The position numbers were made by a program, and so were the translations under genes. A DNA stretch of 64,000 bases, taken from assembly GCA_951213105.1 (NCBI GenBank), contig OX578142.1:6340649-6404648 (forward strand), given 5' to 3'. Below, one piece after another: positions 51,832 through 62,108 of the stretch; the stretch's first letter is position 1, and every line of letters begins with the position of its first letter. Under the pieces are notes generated by a model, which was not told the origin of the DNA, ran no database searches, and worked only from the letters and a program-made list of their open reading frames with translations. The DNA is from Amaurobius ferox. Taxonomy: Eukaryota > Arthropoda > Arachnida > Araneae > Amaurobiidae.

Positions 51832-52500
51832 AGTAGGGGGATAGTGAGAGTTCTACGCCACTTGGTGGCGGTTGAACCCTATACTTTAACATGGGTTACC
51901 TCCGAGGCTAGAAAATGAGTGCATCAACGGTGGCGGATATAAAGTCCCATGCTTTAGCATGGGGGTCCTCAGAAGTCGGTGTGAGGCGACACAGTTCCTT
52001 AATATGACGTCACAGAAGAGAGCAGAGTTTAGAACGTATAAAGTATTGCTGTTGTTATTTATTTTTTTTTTTATATTTTCAATCGTGTGTCACTTTTAGC
52101 GTTTTTTCACAATATGTTTCAAAAAAGTAAAAAAAATTGTGTGTTTTTTAACAAGTTGAGGAGATTGTTTGATTTCTCCATGGGAAATAACATGGGTTTT
52201 CACACTTTTGTGCATGTTTTATTAAAAGAATGTGCGTTTTTGCTAAAGTGTTACAAAAATGTGGTTTTGGAAAAAAATAGCATTTTGCGATTTTTTTCAA
52301 ATACACACTTTTTACTTGTAAAAAACAAAGAAAAACATGTTTTCAAAGTAGTCGAATCGCTTGAATTGGATTTGTTGGAGGGGGGGGGGGTGTTTACCCA
52401 ATCTTAGACACCTATTTTTAACTATTCAAATGCAGTAATGTCTCTTTAATAAATTAGATGCTGTTAGAAAAATGTATTATTTTTTAATTGTGGGCCCACC
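51832..52500 (-). mobile_element. Hairpin-rich terminal region of the left Polinton-like element
   Basis: It starts AGTAGGGGGATAGTG right at the satellite edge; Polinton termini characteristically begin AG (family knowledge), so this may be the element end, but no partner terminus is in the window to test it. It holds stem-loops CGCCACTTGGTGGCG (51856-51870), an AACCC...GGGTT pair at about 51874-51897, and CCCATGCTTTAGCATGGG (51946-51963). T- and A-rich sequence and a G-run follow up to about 52390. Confidence 0.4.
52087..52407 (+). CDS. Possible small ORF, 106 codons, no known family
   Basis: Runs from ATG to TAG, convergent with the polymerase remnant. The predicted protein is basic and rich in Phe, Lys and Asn in T- and A-rich DNA, with no motif recognised. 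The coding sequence ends just after a run of ten G. It may be a chance ORF. Confidence 0.15.
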   Translation: MSLLAFFHNMFQKSKKNCVFFNKLRRLFDFSMGNNMGFHTFVHVLLKECAFLLKCYKNVVLEKNSILRFFSNTHFLLVKNKEKHVFKVVESLELDLLEGGGVFTQS

Positions 52501-52574
52501 TCCACCCGGTGTATAGGATACACCGCCACAATCTCTATTTTTTGTCCTTATTTTTTTTCTTTCTTCCTTTTTTA

Positions 52575-53434
52575 TTATTTTTTAAAGTGTCCGTACGCAT
52601 AATTTGTAATGCCGTCCTCGTGTAAATACCTTTTGTCATGAATGGGTGACAAATGTGTCTTGTTCTGGCATACAGTGAATAGTTTGGGATGGCTGCTATC
52701 AATTCTAATCTTCTCTTCCATGGTAGGTCTAACACTCAAAAGACATTGTCTATAATCATTGTGTGTAATTTTCCGTGCAGCCACATGTGTAGAAACACCT
52801 TTAGCTCTTTCCTTTTCTCCAGCAGATGCTAGAATAGAGTACATTTTAGGTCTATGTCCTGTAAACTCTTGAATGGGTGTTGAATTCAGTTCATCTTTAA
52901 AATATCCAATACATTTTTTATTGTTTTCACTGAAGACGGGATGATCAGTGGGATAGTCAGAAAAATCACGCAGTTGTTTAAGCTGCTTCATATCTTCATA
53001 AATATCAGTAGTTTGGATTCATAAGCCAATGAATCAGTATCGGTGAAGAGAAGCGAAGCTTTTGCACCATATTGGCATCAGGAGTTTAGATAACTCTATG
53101 TCAGCTAAGACAACTTACATAGGCCGATTCATTAAAATACATATCTTTACACGTTCAACACCCACCAGATCCTTACTAATATTCCTGCTAGCTCTATAAG
53201 CTGGGGATGCAAATTCTCAAAATTAGTCTTCGCCTTCTTTCTGTCTTCTGTGCTAAATTGGATGTATTTCTCCAACCAAGGCTTCTGATTAAATTTTAAG
53301 GTCTTGTGAATTTTCCTGAGTCTTAAACCTAATGATAGGTATAACTGAAAGTTGCGATAGTGAACAATATAATGTTTCTTGTCACAATATAATGTTTCTT
53401 TCAGTGGGTTCCAGGGTGTGTACAGAGAATACAT
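52575..53434 (-). pseudogene. polB: DNA polymerase B of a Polinton/Maverick-like element, C-terminal half (broken)
   Basis: Family B, protein-primed-type DNA polymerase that replicates Polinton/Maverick-like elements. On the minus strand, 53434-53147 encodes palm sequence with HYRNFQLYLSLGLRLRKIHK and KFNQKPWLEKYIQF; a frameshift follows at the PALM core. The metal-binding motif C, TDTDS, is at 53044-53030 in another frame. After a further shift, 52991-52575 encodes the C-terminal region (SDYPTDHPVFSENNKKCIGY, KDELNSTPIQEFTGHRPKMY, ending AYGHFKK and stop). The N-terminal exonuclease half is missing: sequence joins the zinc-finger part directly to the palm near 53400. At least two frameshifts make it inactive. 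Confidence 0.85.
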
Positions 53435-53482
53435 CTAAACCCTTCTTCGATGTAATCTTGGGACGTTTATTAGAAGTTGAGG

Positions 53483-53829
53483 CTAAAGCAGGATCTTTTC
53501 TCTTTTAGAACCATGTTCAGTACGCTGATGGCGCAGGGCATAGCTTTTCTTGCTGAATATAAGTTCACAATGCTTGCGTTTTATACCACCCTTCATATGA
53601 AGTATCAGAGGGCGCTTCAGGCTATCCCGTCTGGTAAACTGTAAAGAACACTGGGAACACAGGAATAGGGGAATGCATACTCGCATGTCTAGTCAAGTCT
53701 TCCTAACGAGTAAATGCATGTTCGCACACTTTACATCGATAATTAAAGGCATCATCATCAGTATGAATCTTCATATGTCTTGCTAGGGCATCCTTTCTAG
53801 AAAAGTGCTTATCACAAGTAATATTTACT
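53483..53829 (-). pseudogene. C2H2 zinc-finger exon upstream of polB (left element, broken)
   Basis: On the minus strand from 53829: a first finger around TCDKHFSRKDALARHMKIH, a second (CKVCEHAFTR) interrupted by a TAG, then after a frameshift CSQCSLQFTRRDSLKRPLIL (the first zinc-binding His of the pair is replaced by Pro) and KHCELIFSKKSYALRHQRTE. Same order and sequence as in the right element at 62101-62347. C2H2 fingers placed before a Polinton-type PolB are consistent with a DNA-binding N-terminal region or partner of the polymerase (inference). Confidence 0.7.
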
Positions 53830-54108
53830 TGCAAAGGTTAAAAATCTACAAGACTTTAGTATAAACACGTTATTTTCTGTAACAATGTAAGGCATTTTAA
53901 TCACTTATATAAAGTAATCGCGATTCCATTAAACTAACCCCATTAGAAACAACAAACTTATCAAGTTAAAGAATATATCCTGAAACTAAAACCTCAACAT
54001 ATTTCATCAAATTCATAAAAATATTAATTAAATAATGTTGTTACACATCATAAAAATACAAAGTTTAATAAAATGGGAGAATAAAATGACATTTAAACAG
54101 GTACTTAC
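53828..54108 (-). other. Candidate spliceosomal intron in the zinc-finger/polB gene
   Basis: Donor CAG|GTAAGT (GT at 54108-54107), acceptor TTTTTAACCTTTGCAAG ending at 53828, 281 bp; an alternative acceptor TTGTTACAG ends at 53877. The first exon (about 54201-54109) opens with ATG and the residues MCASAVNIGGVTPVV; the finger-coding exon follows. The homologous right element lacks this stretch. Confidence 0.45.
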
Positions 54109-54237
54109 CTGTTCAATCCTGCTCAAAAAGGGTACATTACGCATAGGAACTTCAGTAACAACTGGGGTAACGCCTCCAATATTAACAGCTGAAGCACACA
54201 TATTCGTAGAACGACTTGAAACGCGTCTTGACAGCAC
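54109..54237 (-). pseudogene. First exon of the zinc-finger gene (left element)
   Basis: An ATG at 54201 starts MCASAVNIGGVTPVVTEVPM and runs open to the GTAAGT donor. An in-frame upstream ATG at 54237 is also possible. The right element shares the ATG context (AATATGTGTGCTT) at 62109. Confidence 0.45.
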
Positions 54238-54737
54238 GAAATCCGCGTCTGGAATGATAAAATTGCTGCTTGAAGACCACCTACGCCCTCCCTGAAAAAA
54301 TAGTTCCTGGAATATCCTTCCGCCAAGGTCACCCCAAGGTTATTTCTAAAGAGTAATCGGTGTATCCATTCGCCAAGGTCACGTGGAAGAAATATCACAG
54401 TTACCGCTAAACTTATTACACATTAACGTAGTTACACACAGAAATCCGATAAATATTAAACAATTCGTTTAAAATTACAATCGATTATATCCTTTTAATA
54501 ATCGTAATCGATACATTAAATAGATCCACATCTTAAAAAATAATAGTTTTTTTATAAAGTAATTAAAGAAAATCCCTTTGCGGGAGTACAATGCCATAAA
54601 ACCTACAATCCTTATACAATACAGCAACGCACCGTCCCTTGCAAGCATAAAAAAAGCCGAATAACACATACCCCTTTCGTCCCTCCCTCCCCGAGAGACC
54701 AGTAATTGCCGCCATTACCTCACCACACGCTAAACGT
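54238..54737 (-). promoter_or_regulatory. 5' region of the left Polinton-like gene, with two CCAAGGTCA sites
   Basis: Homologous to 61659-62080 on the plus strand, apart from an insert at about 54296-54390 found only here. That insert contains CCAAGGTCA at 54323-54331 and 54373-54381, plus a near match CCAAGGTTA at 54334-54342. YCAAGGTCA is the extended half-site bound by FTZ-F1/SF-1-type nuclear receptors (established motif); regulation is inferred only. TATA-like and CCAAT elements were not convincing. Confidence 0.35.
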
Positions 54738-55225
54738 AACCCATAGCAACTAGAATCCGTAATAAAACATTCAGATTCGCCCCAACGTTCATCCAAATAC
54801 CCAGTAGTTCAACGTAAAACCCCCGTCTTTTAACAAGAAAACACACTTTATAGGGATTCATAGAATGGTCATGGAAAAAAATCATAAAAAAATTATAAAA
54901 AAATCACCAAATTCACCCAGATACAAGTTAAAACCCTCAAATTACTTATAATTATCATTTACATATACTATAAAACCATTTATAACCTCAAAAAAGGAAG
55001 GAGCCTATTATTAGAAACATGTGTGTTCGCCAGGATGCGGTTGGAGCAATGCCGCCTAAAAATAGTTTGTTCAAAGAAAAAATAATTATTTTTCGGTATT
55101 TCCAGAAAGTATCCTCTATGTAATATTTTGGTAAAATTAAAAAAGTTTTTAAATAATTCTAAAAACTCAATTATTTTATTAATTTTCACAAAATTTCTAA
55201 TTTCCCTCAGTAGTTCTCTTTTTTG
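54738..55225. other. AT-rich sequence without a recognised gene
   Basis: Nothing coding is seen. It lies between the left Polinton-like homology and the CTCF-like motif. Confidence 0.5.
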
Positions 55226-55240
55226 CCGCTAGGGGGTGCT
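55226..55240 (+). promoter_or_regulatory. CTCF-like motif
   Basis: CCGCTAGGGGGTGCT fits the CTCF core CCRSYAGRKGGCRSY at 14 of 15 positions. A single match by chance is possible. Confidence 0.35.
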
Positions 55241-55243
55241 GAT

Positions 55244-55283
55244 GGCACTGCTCTTCCACCGTAGGTGAAGAGCAGGTGTTGCC
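55244..55283. other. Stem-loop next to the CTCF-like motif
   Basis: The arm GGCACTGCTCTTCCACC is followed by GTA and the opposing arm GGTGAAGAGCAGGTGTTGCC; CTGCTCTTC pairs fully with GAAGAGCAG and the outer GGCA with TGCC. Confidence 0.55.
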
Positions 55284-55443
55284 ACCCCTAAAAAAGTTTC
55301 TCCCATACTTAGAAAAGACTTATTCAAAACAAATCCATTTCTCCCTAACCCCCCAATACGAAAGAGACTACGAAATCGTTGCCACCCGAAAAAGAGTTTC
55401 TAAAAAATTTTCACCCCTACCTTTTTTTCATTTTACAATATTA

Positions 55444-55448
55444 CAGAA
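55444..55448. repeat. Target-site duplication CAGAA, left
   Basis: CAGAA immediately before the left LTR; the identical CAGAA follows the right LTR at 61632-61636. A 6-bp reading (CAGAAT) is also compatible because the LTR edge begins with T. Confidence 0.8.
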
Positions 55449-57692
55449 TATCAGGAGGTAATGTGAGAAAGCGGCAGAAATATTAAATATTAAAGGTATA
55501 AGCTAGACCATTGGTCAGCGATTGAAATGCAAATTCATTAAAACATTAAAAAAGTGGCCTGTCGTATAGTGGACTGCCTAACAATATCTCTCACTTACCT
55601 CTGATATCTAAAAGATAAAAGTAAAACAATACACACTGTGCAGAAAATATATTCTTTCAAAATGAGGGTATCACATTTTATTAATACATCAACAATTGTG
55701 CATGGTATTCTTGCATTATCTTATCTCAGGTTTCTAAGGCACTTCATTTGTTATTAACAGTATCGTATTCATCAACCTAATTACATATTTCAATTAATCA
55801 TTTATGTTTGCATTTGTATACACTTTTAAATTTCTGAAATTCAATCCTTTACATTCCACACCATTCAATACACCTGTATTTCAAATTCATTCTTATATTC
55901 ATACAACTTCAACTTCAAATTTATTTTTAATACTCATATCAATCCTAACATATCGTTCTCGTATTCATGCGCATATAAATCATCAATTATTTTAACAGCT
56001 CTGATAAATTCACATGTTTATAATGAAACTCATAACACTTCAAGAAAATATAACATTTCGTATTTCAAATTAAAATGAGGTTCAAATGGTAAGCTTAGCT
56101 AATTTTCCAAATTATAATTAATTTCTATAATTTATGACCAATTATAATTTTTAATAATTTATGACCACTGTTAGGAAATCTACCTAAGATGAGGCTGGGC
56201 TCACATCAGCGGTGGAAAGTATTATGCTTGCCTAACCAAATTTCTCTCAATATAAATGAATATTATACCCCATGTTATCTTATTTATTTTCAAATTGTAA
56301 ATCCCTGTATCTCTCTTTATTTATTAATTCTAAATCTTATATTGTTTAGTAAACACTATAAAATGCCAAAAGAAACTCATGTACAAAATATTATTTAATA
56401 CTCATATGCACTCTTCCTGCACTTCTATTTCTAATATTAATATTTTCATTCTCATGAATTTATGCAGTACTATATTATAACTATTTATAATCTAATCTGA
56501 TATTAATTTGCATATTCAATCATATTTCAAATTTTGCTTATATATACATTATCAAATACAATCATATTATTCATTACGTTGTATATTCTATCATAATAGA
56601 GATCATACATTTTACAATGGTGATTCGTATTCTCTGCCCATACCGAGGCATTAATTAACCAATGAGTTTTTTATATATTCTTGGAGCATTTAGTGAAAAT
56701 TCTTTCTAAAATCTCGTAATTAATTAAACTTTAACTCACCCAGCACCTTCAGGCAGTAAATCTTTGGTCGACATGTGCATAATTATCCAAATGTTTGTCA
56801 CACTTTTGTTTATTTTAAACCGTGGATTATTCCCTATTTACGAAATGTTGACTACGGGAATAGTCCAAACATCACTATGGGTTAGAGGCATATCAGGAAC
56901 AGAAATTGATTCCTTTGGCAGACTCCTCAGTCACCGTTGGTTTCGGCGCTCTCTGCATGTAGGCCTTGTAGGCAAATTGTTTTTCAGCTGGCACGTAGCT
57001 GGCATGTAGAGATGGGCACATGAAACGATTGTAGTTTTGATCAGTTGAAATATTCTTAGTCCTCATTTGCATTCCTATTTTTTTGCAATCCAGCGTCGAT
57101 ACAAGGAGGCTATCGCGCCATTTTAGCTCGTGGCTCAGGGTCCTTTCCCAGCAATCACGCACTCTTTTATACATTTTTTCCTTTTTTTGTTTTACCGTAA
57201 TTCTCAGTACACAAATTCCAATCGAAGCGTAGTAAATATATTTTTTATTGTTCACAATGGTCCGGCAGATTATTAGAGGAATTAATATAATCGTGCGCAA
57301 AATGAGTTTGCGCCATTTTGGCGCGCCGGCCGAAGCCAAGCTCCTAGAGCAAAAGTTTTTTACCGCATCATTCGCGTGAAGTCCAGCATCGAGAGAGAGA
57401 GGAGATCTTCGCACTCTTCGCGCCTAGAAACAAGGGGGTCCGAGTGTCCTCTGCGATTGGTCAAGAGACCCTTCTCCGCTCCGCTTTTCTTTATTTAATT
57501 TTGTTTCTTAACACCTGCAAGTCTATTTTTAGCCACTGCTGGCCAACTCAGCATAGCAATGCCTCTAAAAAAAGTGCACTTTTTCTCCCATGTCCAGTGA
57601 ATTTCTGAAGTCCTATACTGGGGAGTAATTCCATTTAAAAAAAAGGTTAATTCTTTTTAGAAAAACCATGTCTGATCCCTTGGATCAAGACA
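55449..57692 (-). repeat. 3' LTR (left copy), 2244 bp
   Basis: On the minus strand it begins TGTCTTGATCCAAGG and ends TTACCTCCTGATA. Near-identical to 59386-61631 except in the terminal 150 bp or so. A CCAAT box (ATTGG on plus at 57456-57460) lies upstream of the 173-codon sense ORF. Confidence 0.85.
56893..57414 (-). CDS. 173-codon sense ORF inside the LTR (left copy), unknown
   Basis: ATG to stop in the sense direction of the LTR, starting 279 bp from its 5' edge. It has one hydrophobic stretch (LILRTIILIPLIICRTIV, residues about 37-54), then a basic region (KQKKEKMYKRVRDCWER). No family is recognised. It is the longest ORF in the element and is kept open in both LTRs with a single residue change (Lys to Asn in RTKNIS), but the LTRs are so alike that this says little about selection. 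Confidence 0.3.
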   Translation of the reverse strand: MRRSPLSLDAGLHANDAVKNFCSRSLASAGAPKWRKLILRTIILIPLIICRTIVNNKKYIYYASIGICVLRITVKQKKEKMYKRVRDCWERTLSHELKWRDSLLVSTLDCKKIGMQMRTKNISTDQNYNRFMCPSLHASYVPAEKQFAYKAYMQRAPKPTVTEESAKGINFCS

Positions 57693-59385
57693 TACCACCC
57701 CTCAGTAAGAAGAAAAGAAATAACAACCAGTTCAAAACGAATTCCGAAGAATTCCTAAAAAAAAATTCTACGAATTTCCTAAGTCCCGTAAAGTTTGCAA
57801 AGGGGGGAGAAAATGTCTGGTGCAGTCTGTGCCAGACATTACCTCGGAGTAAGCAGAGAAAGAGAACACCACAATATATTTATACAATATCTACATAATC
57901 ATCATCTTTATACATCACACTGACTAATTTTTCTTATTAAAATAAACACAGTAATGTAATCATCAATTTGGATCTAAAAAATTTTAAATTACACAATAAT
58001 CAGCAATAAATATAATGCATCCAGTACTTTATAACATCAATGTAATCCTAAGATTTTATTAGTTCTTAAAAAATTTCAATCTACGAAGAAGATGTAACTG
58101 CGCAAGGCGCGCGTACTGCGCTCACTGTAAAAACGAAACTAAATTTCTCCTTTCGGTTCGGACAGTCCTTCCAACAAAATTCTCCTACCGCTGCACTTCT
58201 CTGGCTGAAAAGGGGGGGAGGGAGGAAATGTAAACAAAACACTCCGTTCTCCTACGTTGAAACACAACACACAGCTCCTGCTCACATAGCCCGGTCGAAA
58301 AATCCTGAGCTTCAGAATCACGAAGTAAACAATGAAGGTGTATCCCGTAATCGAGATGTTTAGGAAATGCATGACTTTCTTGCTCGCTTGCTACAAATTA
58401 GTAAAATCCAGTTTAAATAAAATCCTTGATCTTTCAAGAAAGATGGGCTCCTTAAAATAATTTATTTCCATGCCTGCATAAAAACAAATTCCAAAATCTA
58501 CAAGCGTCGCGAACTACTTGCGATTGGTAATTACCAAGGTTCTATTCAGCAGGTTGTTACTTTCAATCTGTTTACATTGAACAAAATGATTTCAAACATG
58601 AAATCTTAATATCATCACTTCCTGTCCACGCTTATGCTATCCATCCAGTTACTCCTGTCCTTCTACACATTATTATTATTTTTTTTTTTTTGATTTAACA
58701 TATTATTTCTTAAAATTCAGCTTATTTATTTCATATTTTCTTCTAAGTTCAAGTCAATCCAAAAAAAATTTTGGCGTGGGTTTGGGGTGAAATTTGAAGT
58801 TCTCACATTAATTTTAGATCATTAAATATAACATATAACTCAAATAAAATAAAATTTGCATACACTTTTAAAGCTTTTAGTTTTAAATTTAGGTACTGGT
58901 GCACTATAATAAAAATATAATACATTCATATATCAATATAATTATTCAAATAATCAATATCAATTTCCAAACTCAATATCATATACTTCATCAAATTCAT
59001 ACAGTTCTCCATACTTTATGTGATTTCCCTCAAAATTTTATTTTTGCTTTTTCAATTTTTTTTTTGTTTATATGTGATACCCATACGCAATTTTGACTTT
59101 GCAAAATTTATTCATTATCAATTATTATCAAACATTAATTTTATTTTACTCTTTCATTTTATTTTTATTGTATTGTATACATATTTTTCTTTTTGATTTA
59201 AAATATTTTGATTTCAGTATAAATTATAGTTTATTTATATTTTATAACAAAACAATCATACTCAGTGTCAATTAACTCACAGCACTATTCAATTTCCAGT
59301 GTAAAATTTTAAATTCATCAAGTTTTAAATTTATGAATTTCATTTAACTACCAGGTTCACTACGACTGGTTCACGGCACCAAATA
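57693..59385 (-). other. Internal region of the LTR element, non-coding
   Basis: AT-rich; no retroviral-type protein motif in any frame. The short plus-strand ORF at 57668-57898 straddles the LTR edge and is not credible. Confidence 0.65.
59368..59382 (-). other. Primer-binding site of the LTR element
   Basis: Minus strand TTGGTGCCGTGAACC, i.e. complementary to a tRNA 3' end GGTTCACGGCACCA, with CCA at its terminus. It sits 3 bases from the LTR edge, as expected. Confidence 0.7.
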
Positions 59386-61631
59386 TATCAGGAGGTAATG
59401 TAAGAAAGCGGCAGAAATATTAAATATATTAAAAGTTCAGGCTTGACCTTTGGTCAGCAATTTAAAGACAAATTCATTGAAACATTAAAAAAGTGGCCTG
59501 TCGTATAGTGGACTGCCTAAAAATATCTCTCACTTACCTCTGATATCTAAAAGATAAAAGTAAAACAATACACACTGTGCAGAAAATATATTCTTTCAAA
59601 ATGAGGGTATCACATTTTATTAATACATCAACAATTGTGCATGGTATTCTTGCATTATCTTATCTCAGGTTTCTAAGGCACTTCATTTGTTATTAACAGT
59701 ATCGTATTCATCAACCTAATTACATATTTCAATTAATCATTTATGTTTGCATTTGTATACACTTTTAAATTTCTGAAATTCAATCCTTTACATTCCACAC
59801 CATTCAATACACCTGTATTTCAAATTCATTCTTATATTCATACAACTTCAACTTCAAATTTATTTTTAATACTCATATCAATCCTAACATATCGTTCTCG
59901 TATTCATGCGCATATAAATCATCAATTATTTTAACAGCTCTGATAAATTCACATGTTTATAATGAAACTCATAACACTTCAAGAAAATATAACATTTCGT
60001 ATTTCAAATTAAAATGAGGTTCAAATGGTAAGCTTAGCTAATTTTCCAAATTATAATTAATTTCTATAATTTATGACCAATTATAATTTTTAATAATTTA
60101 TGACCACTGTTAGGAAATCTACCTAAGATGAGGCTGGGCTCACATCAGCGGTGGAAAGTATTATGCTTGCCTAACCAAATTTCTCTCAATATAAATGAAT
60201 ATTATACCCCATGTTATCTTATTTATTTTCAAATTGTAAATCCATGTATCTCTCTTTATTTATTAATTCTAAATCTTATATTGTTTAGTAAACACTATAA
60301 AATGCCAAAAGAAACTCATGTACAAAATATTATTTAATACTCATATGCACTCTTCCTGCACTTCTATTTCTAATATTAATATTTTCATTCTCATGAATTT
60401 ATGCAGTACTATATTATAACTATTTATAATCTAATCTGATATTAATTTGCATATTCAATCATATTTCAAATTTTGCTTATATATACATTATCAAATACAA
60501 TCATATTATTCATTACGTTGTATATTCTATCATAATAGAGATCATACATTTTACAATGGTGATTCGTATTCTCTGCCCATACCGAGGCATTAATTAACCA
60601 ATGAGTTTTTTATATATTCTTGGAGCATTTAGTGAAAATTCTTTCTAAAATCTCGTAATTAATTAAACTTTAACTCACCCAGCACCTTCAGGCAGTAAAT
60701 CTTTGGTCGACATGTGCATAATTATCCAAATGTTTGTCACACTTTAGTTTATTTTAAACCGTGGATTATTCCCTATTTACGAAATGTTGACTACGGGAAT
60801 AGTCCAAACATCACTATGGGTTAGAGGCATATCAGGAACAGAAATTGATTCCTTTGGCAGACTCCTCAGTCACCGTTGGTTTCGGCGCTCTCTGCATGTA
60901 GGCCTTGTAGGCAAATTGTTTTTCAGCTGGCACGTAGCTGGCATGTAGAGATGGGCACATGAAACGATTGTAGTTTTGATCAGTTGAAATATTGTTAGTC
61001 CTCATTTGCATTCCTATTTTTTTGCAATCCAGCGTCGATACAAGGAGGCTATCGCGCCATTTTAGCTCGTGGCTCAGAGTCCTTTCCCAGCAATCACGCA
61101 CTCTTTTATACATTTTTTCCTTTTTTTGTTTTACCGTAATTCTCAGTACACAAATTCCAATCGAAGCGTAGTAAATATATTTTTTATTGTTCACAATGGT
61201 CCGGCAGATTATTAGAGGAATTAATATAATCGTGCGCAAAATGAGTTTGCGCCATTTTGGCGCGCCGGCCGAAGCCAAGCTCCTAGAGCAAAAGTTTTTT
61301 ACCGCATCATTCGCGTGAAGTCCAGCATCGAGAGAGAGAGGAGATCTTCGCACTCTTCGCGCCTAGAAACAAGGGGGTCCGAGTGTCCTCTGCGATTGGT
61401 CAAGAGACCCTTCTCCGCTCCGCTTTTCTTTATTTAATTTTGTTTCTTAACACCTGCAAGTCTATTTTTAGCCACTGCTGGCCAACTCAGCATAGCAATG
61501 CCTCTAAAAAAAGTGCACTTTTTCTCCCATGTCCAGTGAATTTCTGAAGTCCTATACTGGGGAGTAATTCCATTTAAAAAAAAGGTTAATTCTTTTTAGA
61601 AAAACCATGTCTGATCCCTTGGATCAAGACA
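59386..61631 (-). repeat. 5' LTR (right copy), 2246 bp
   Basis: Partner of 55449-57692. Past the first 150 bp (plus-strand order) only about four or five substitutions were noticed, e.g. near 60244, 60746, 60994 and 61077. Confidence 0.85.
60832..61353 (-). CDS. 173-codon sense ORF inside the LTR (right copy), unknown
   Basis: Same ORF as at 56893-57414, with Asn in RTNNIS; this is the copy that would be downstream of an active 5' LTR promoter. Confidence 0.3.
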   Translation of the reverse strand: MRRSPLSLDAGLHANDAVKNFCSRSLASAGAPKWRKLILRTIILIPLIICRTIVNNKKYIYYASIGICVLRITVKQKKEKMYKRVRDCWERTLSHELKWRDSLLVSTLDCKKIGMQMRTNNISTDQNYNRFMCPSLHASYVPAEKQFAYKAYMQRAPKPTVTEESAKGINFCS

Positions 61632-61636
61632 CAGAA
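61632..61636. repeat. Target-site duplication CAGAA, right
   Basis: Pairs with 55444-55448. Confidence 0.8.
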
Positions 61637-62108
61637 TTCAAACGTTTAGAATGTGGTGACGTTTAGAATGTGGTGAGGTAATGTTGGCGATTACTGATCT
61701 CTCGGGGAGAGAGGGGGGAGAAAGGGGTATGTATTATTCGGCGTTTCTTATGCTTTCAAGGGACGGTGCGTTGCTGTATTGTATAAGATTTGTAGGTTTT
61801 AAGGCATTTTACTCTCAGAAAGGGATTTTCTTTAATTATTTTATTAAAATTTATTATTTTTTAAGATGTGGATCTATTTAATGTATCGATTACGATTATT
61901 AAAAGGATATAATCGATTATGATTTTAAACGAATTGTTTAATTTTTATCCGGTTTCTGTGTGTAATTACGTTAACGTGCATTAAGTTTAGCGGTAACAGT
62001 GATCTATTTTTTATGTGTGGGCATAAGTGGTCTTCAAGCAGCGATTTTATTATTCGAGACGTGGATTTCGTGCTGTTAAAAAGTGTTTTAAGTTGCTCTC
62101 TACTACGA
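61637..62108 (+). promoter_or_regulatory. 5' region of the right Polinton-like gene
   Basis: Begins with a 17-bp direct duplication (ACGTTTAGAATGTGGTG at about 61642 and 61659). From 61659 it is homologous, inverted, to the left element from 54738 down. Short ORFs here (for instance 61681-61881) match shadows of the left copy and are not supported as genes. Confidence 0.5.

Larger units (their letters stand above)
55449..61631 (-). mobile_element. Non-autonomous LTR retrotransposon (LARD-like), 6.2 kb
   Basis: Two direct repeats (55449-57692 and 59386-61631) frame a 1,693-bp internal region and are flanked by the CAGAA duplication. A primer-binding site lies 3 bp inside the right repeat, which sets the orientation to the minus strand: 5' LTR on the right, 3' LTR on the left. 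A purine-rich stretch (GAGGGGTGG on the minus strand, about 57695-57703) adjoins the 3' LTR. No gag, protease, RT or integrase is present, so it relies on another element's machinery. It inserted into the end of the right Polinton-like fragment. Confidence 0.8.

Noticed and set aside
52087..52407. A genuine Polinton accessory gene
   Set aside because: Low-complexity composition and no recognised motif; kept only as a low-confidence ORF.
57668..57898. Plus-strand ORF starting MSDPLDQD with a CSLC pair, considered as a BED-type zinc finger exon
   Set aside because: It crosses the LTR/internal border of an element oriented on the other strand, lacks the His residues of a finger, and its second copy at 61608 ends quickly in unrelated sequence.
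55449..61631. Plain segmental duplication of 2.24 kb
   Set aside because: The CAGAA duplication at the outer edges and the primer-binding site next to the inner edge are better explained by an LTR retrotransposon.
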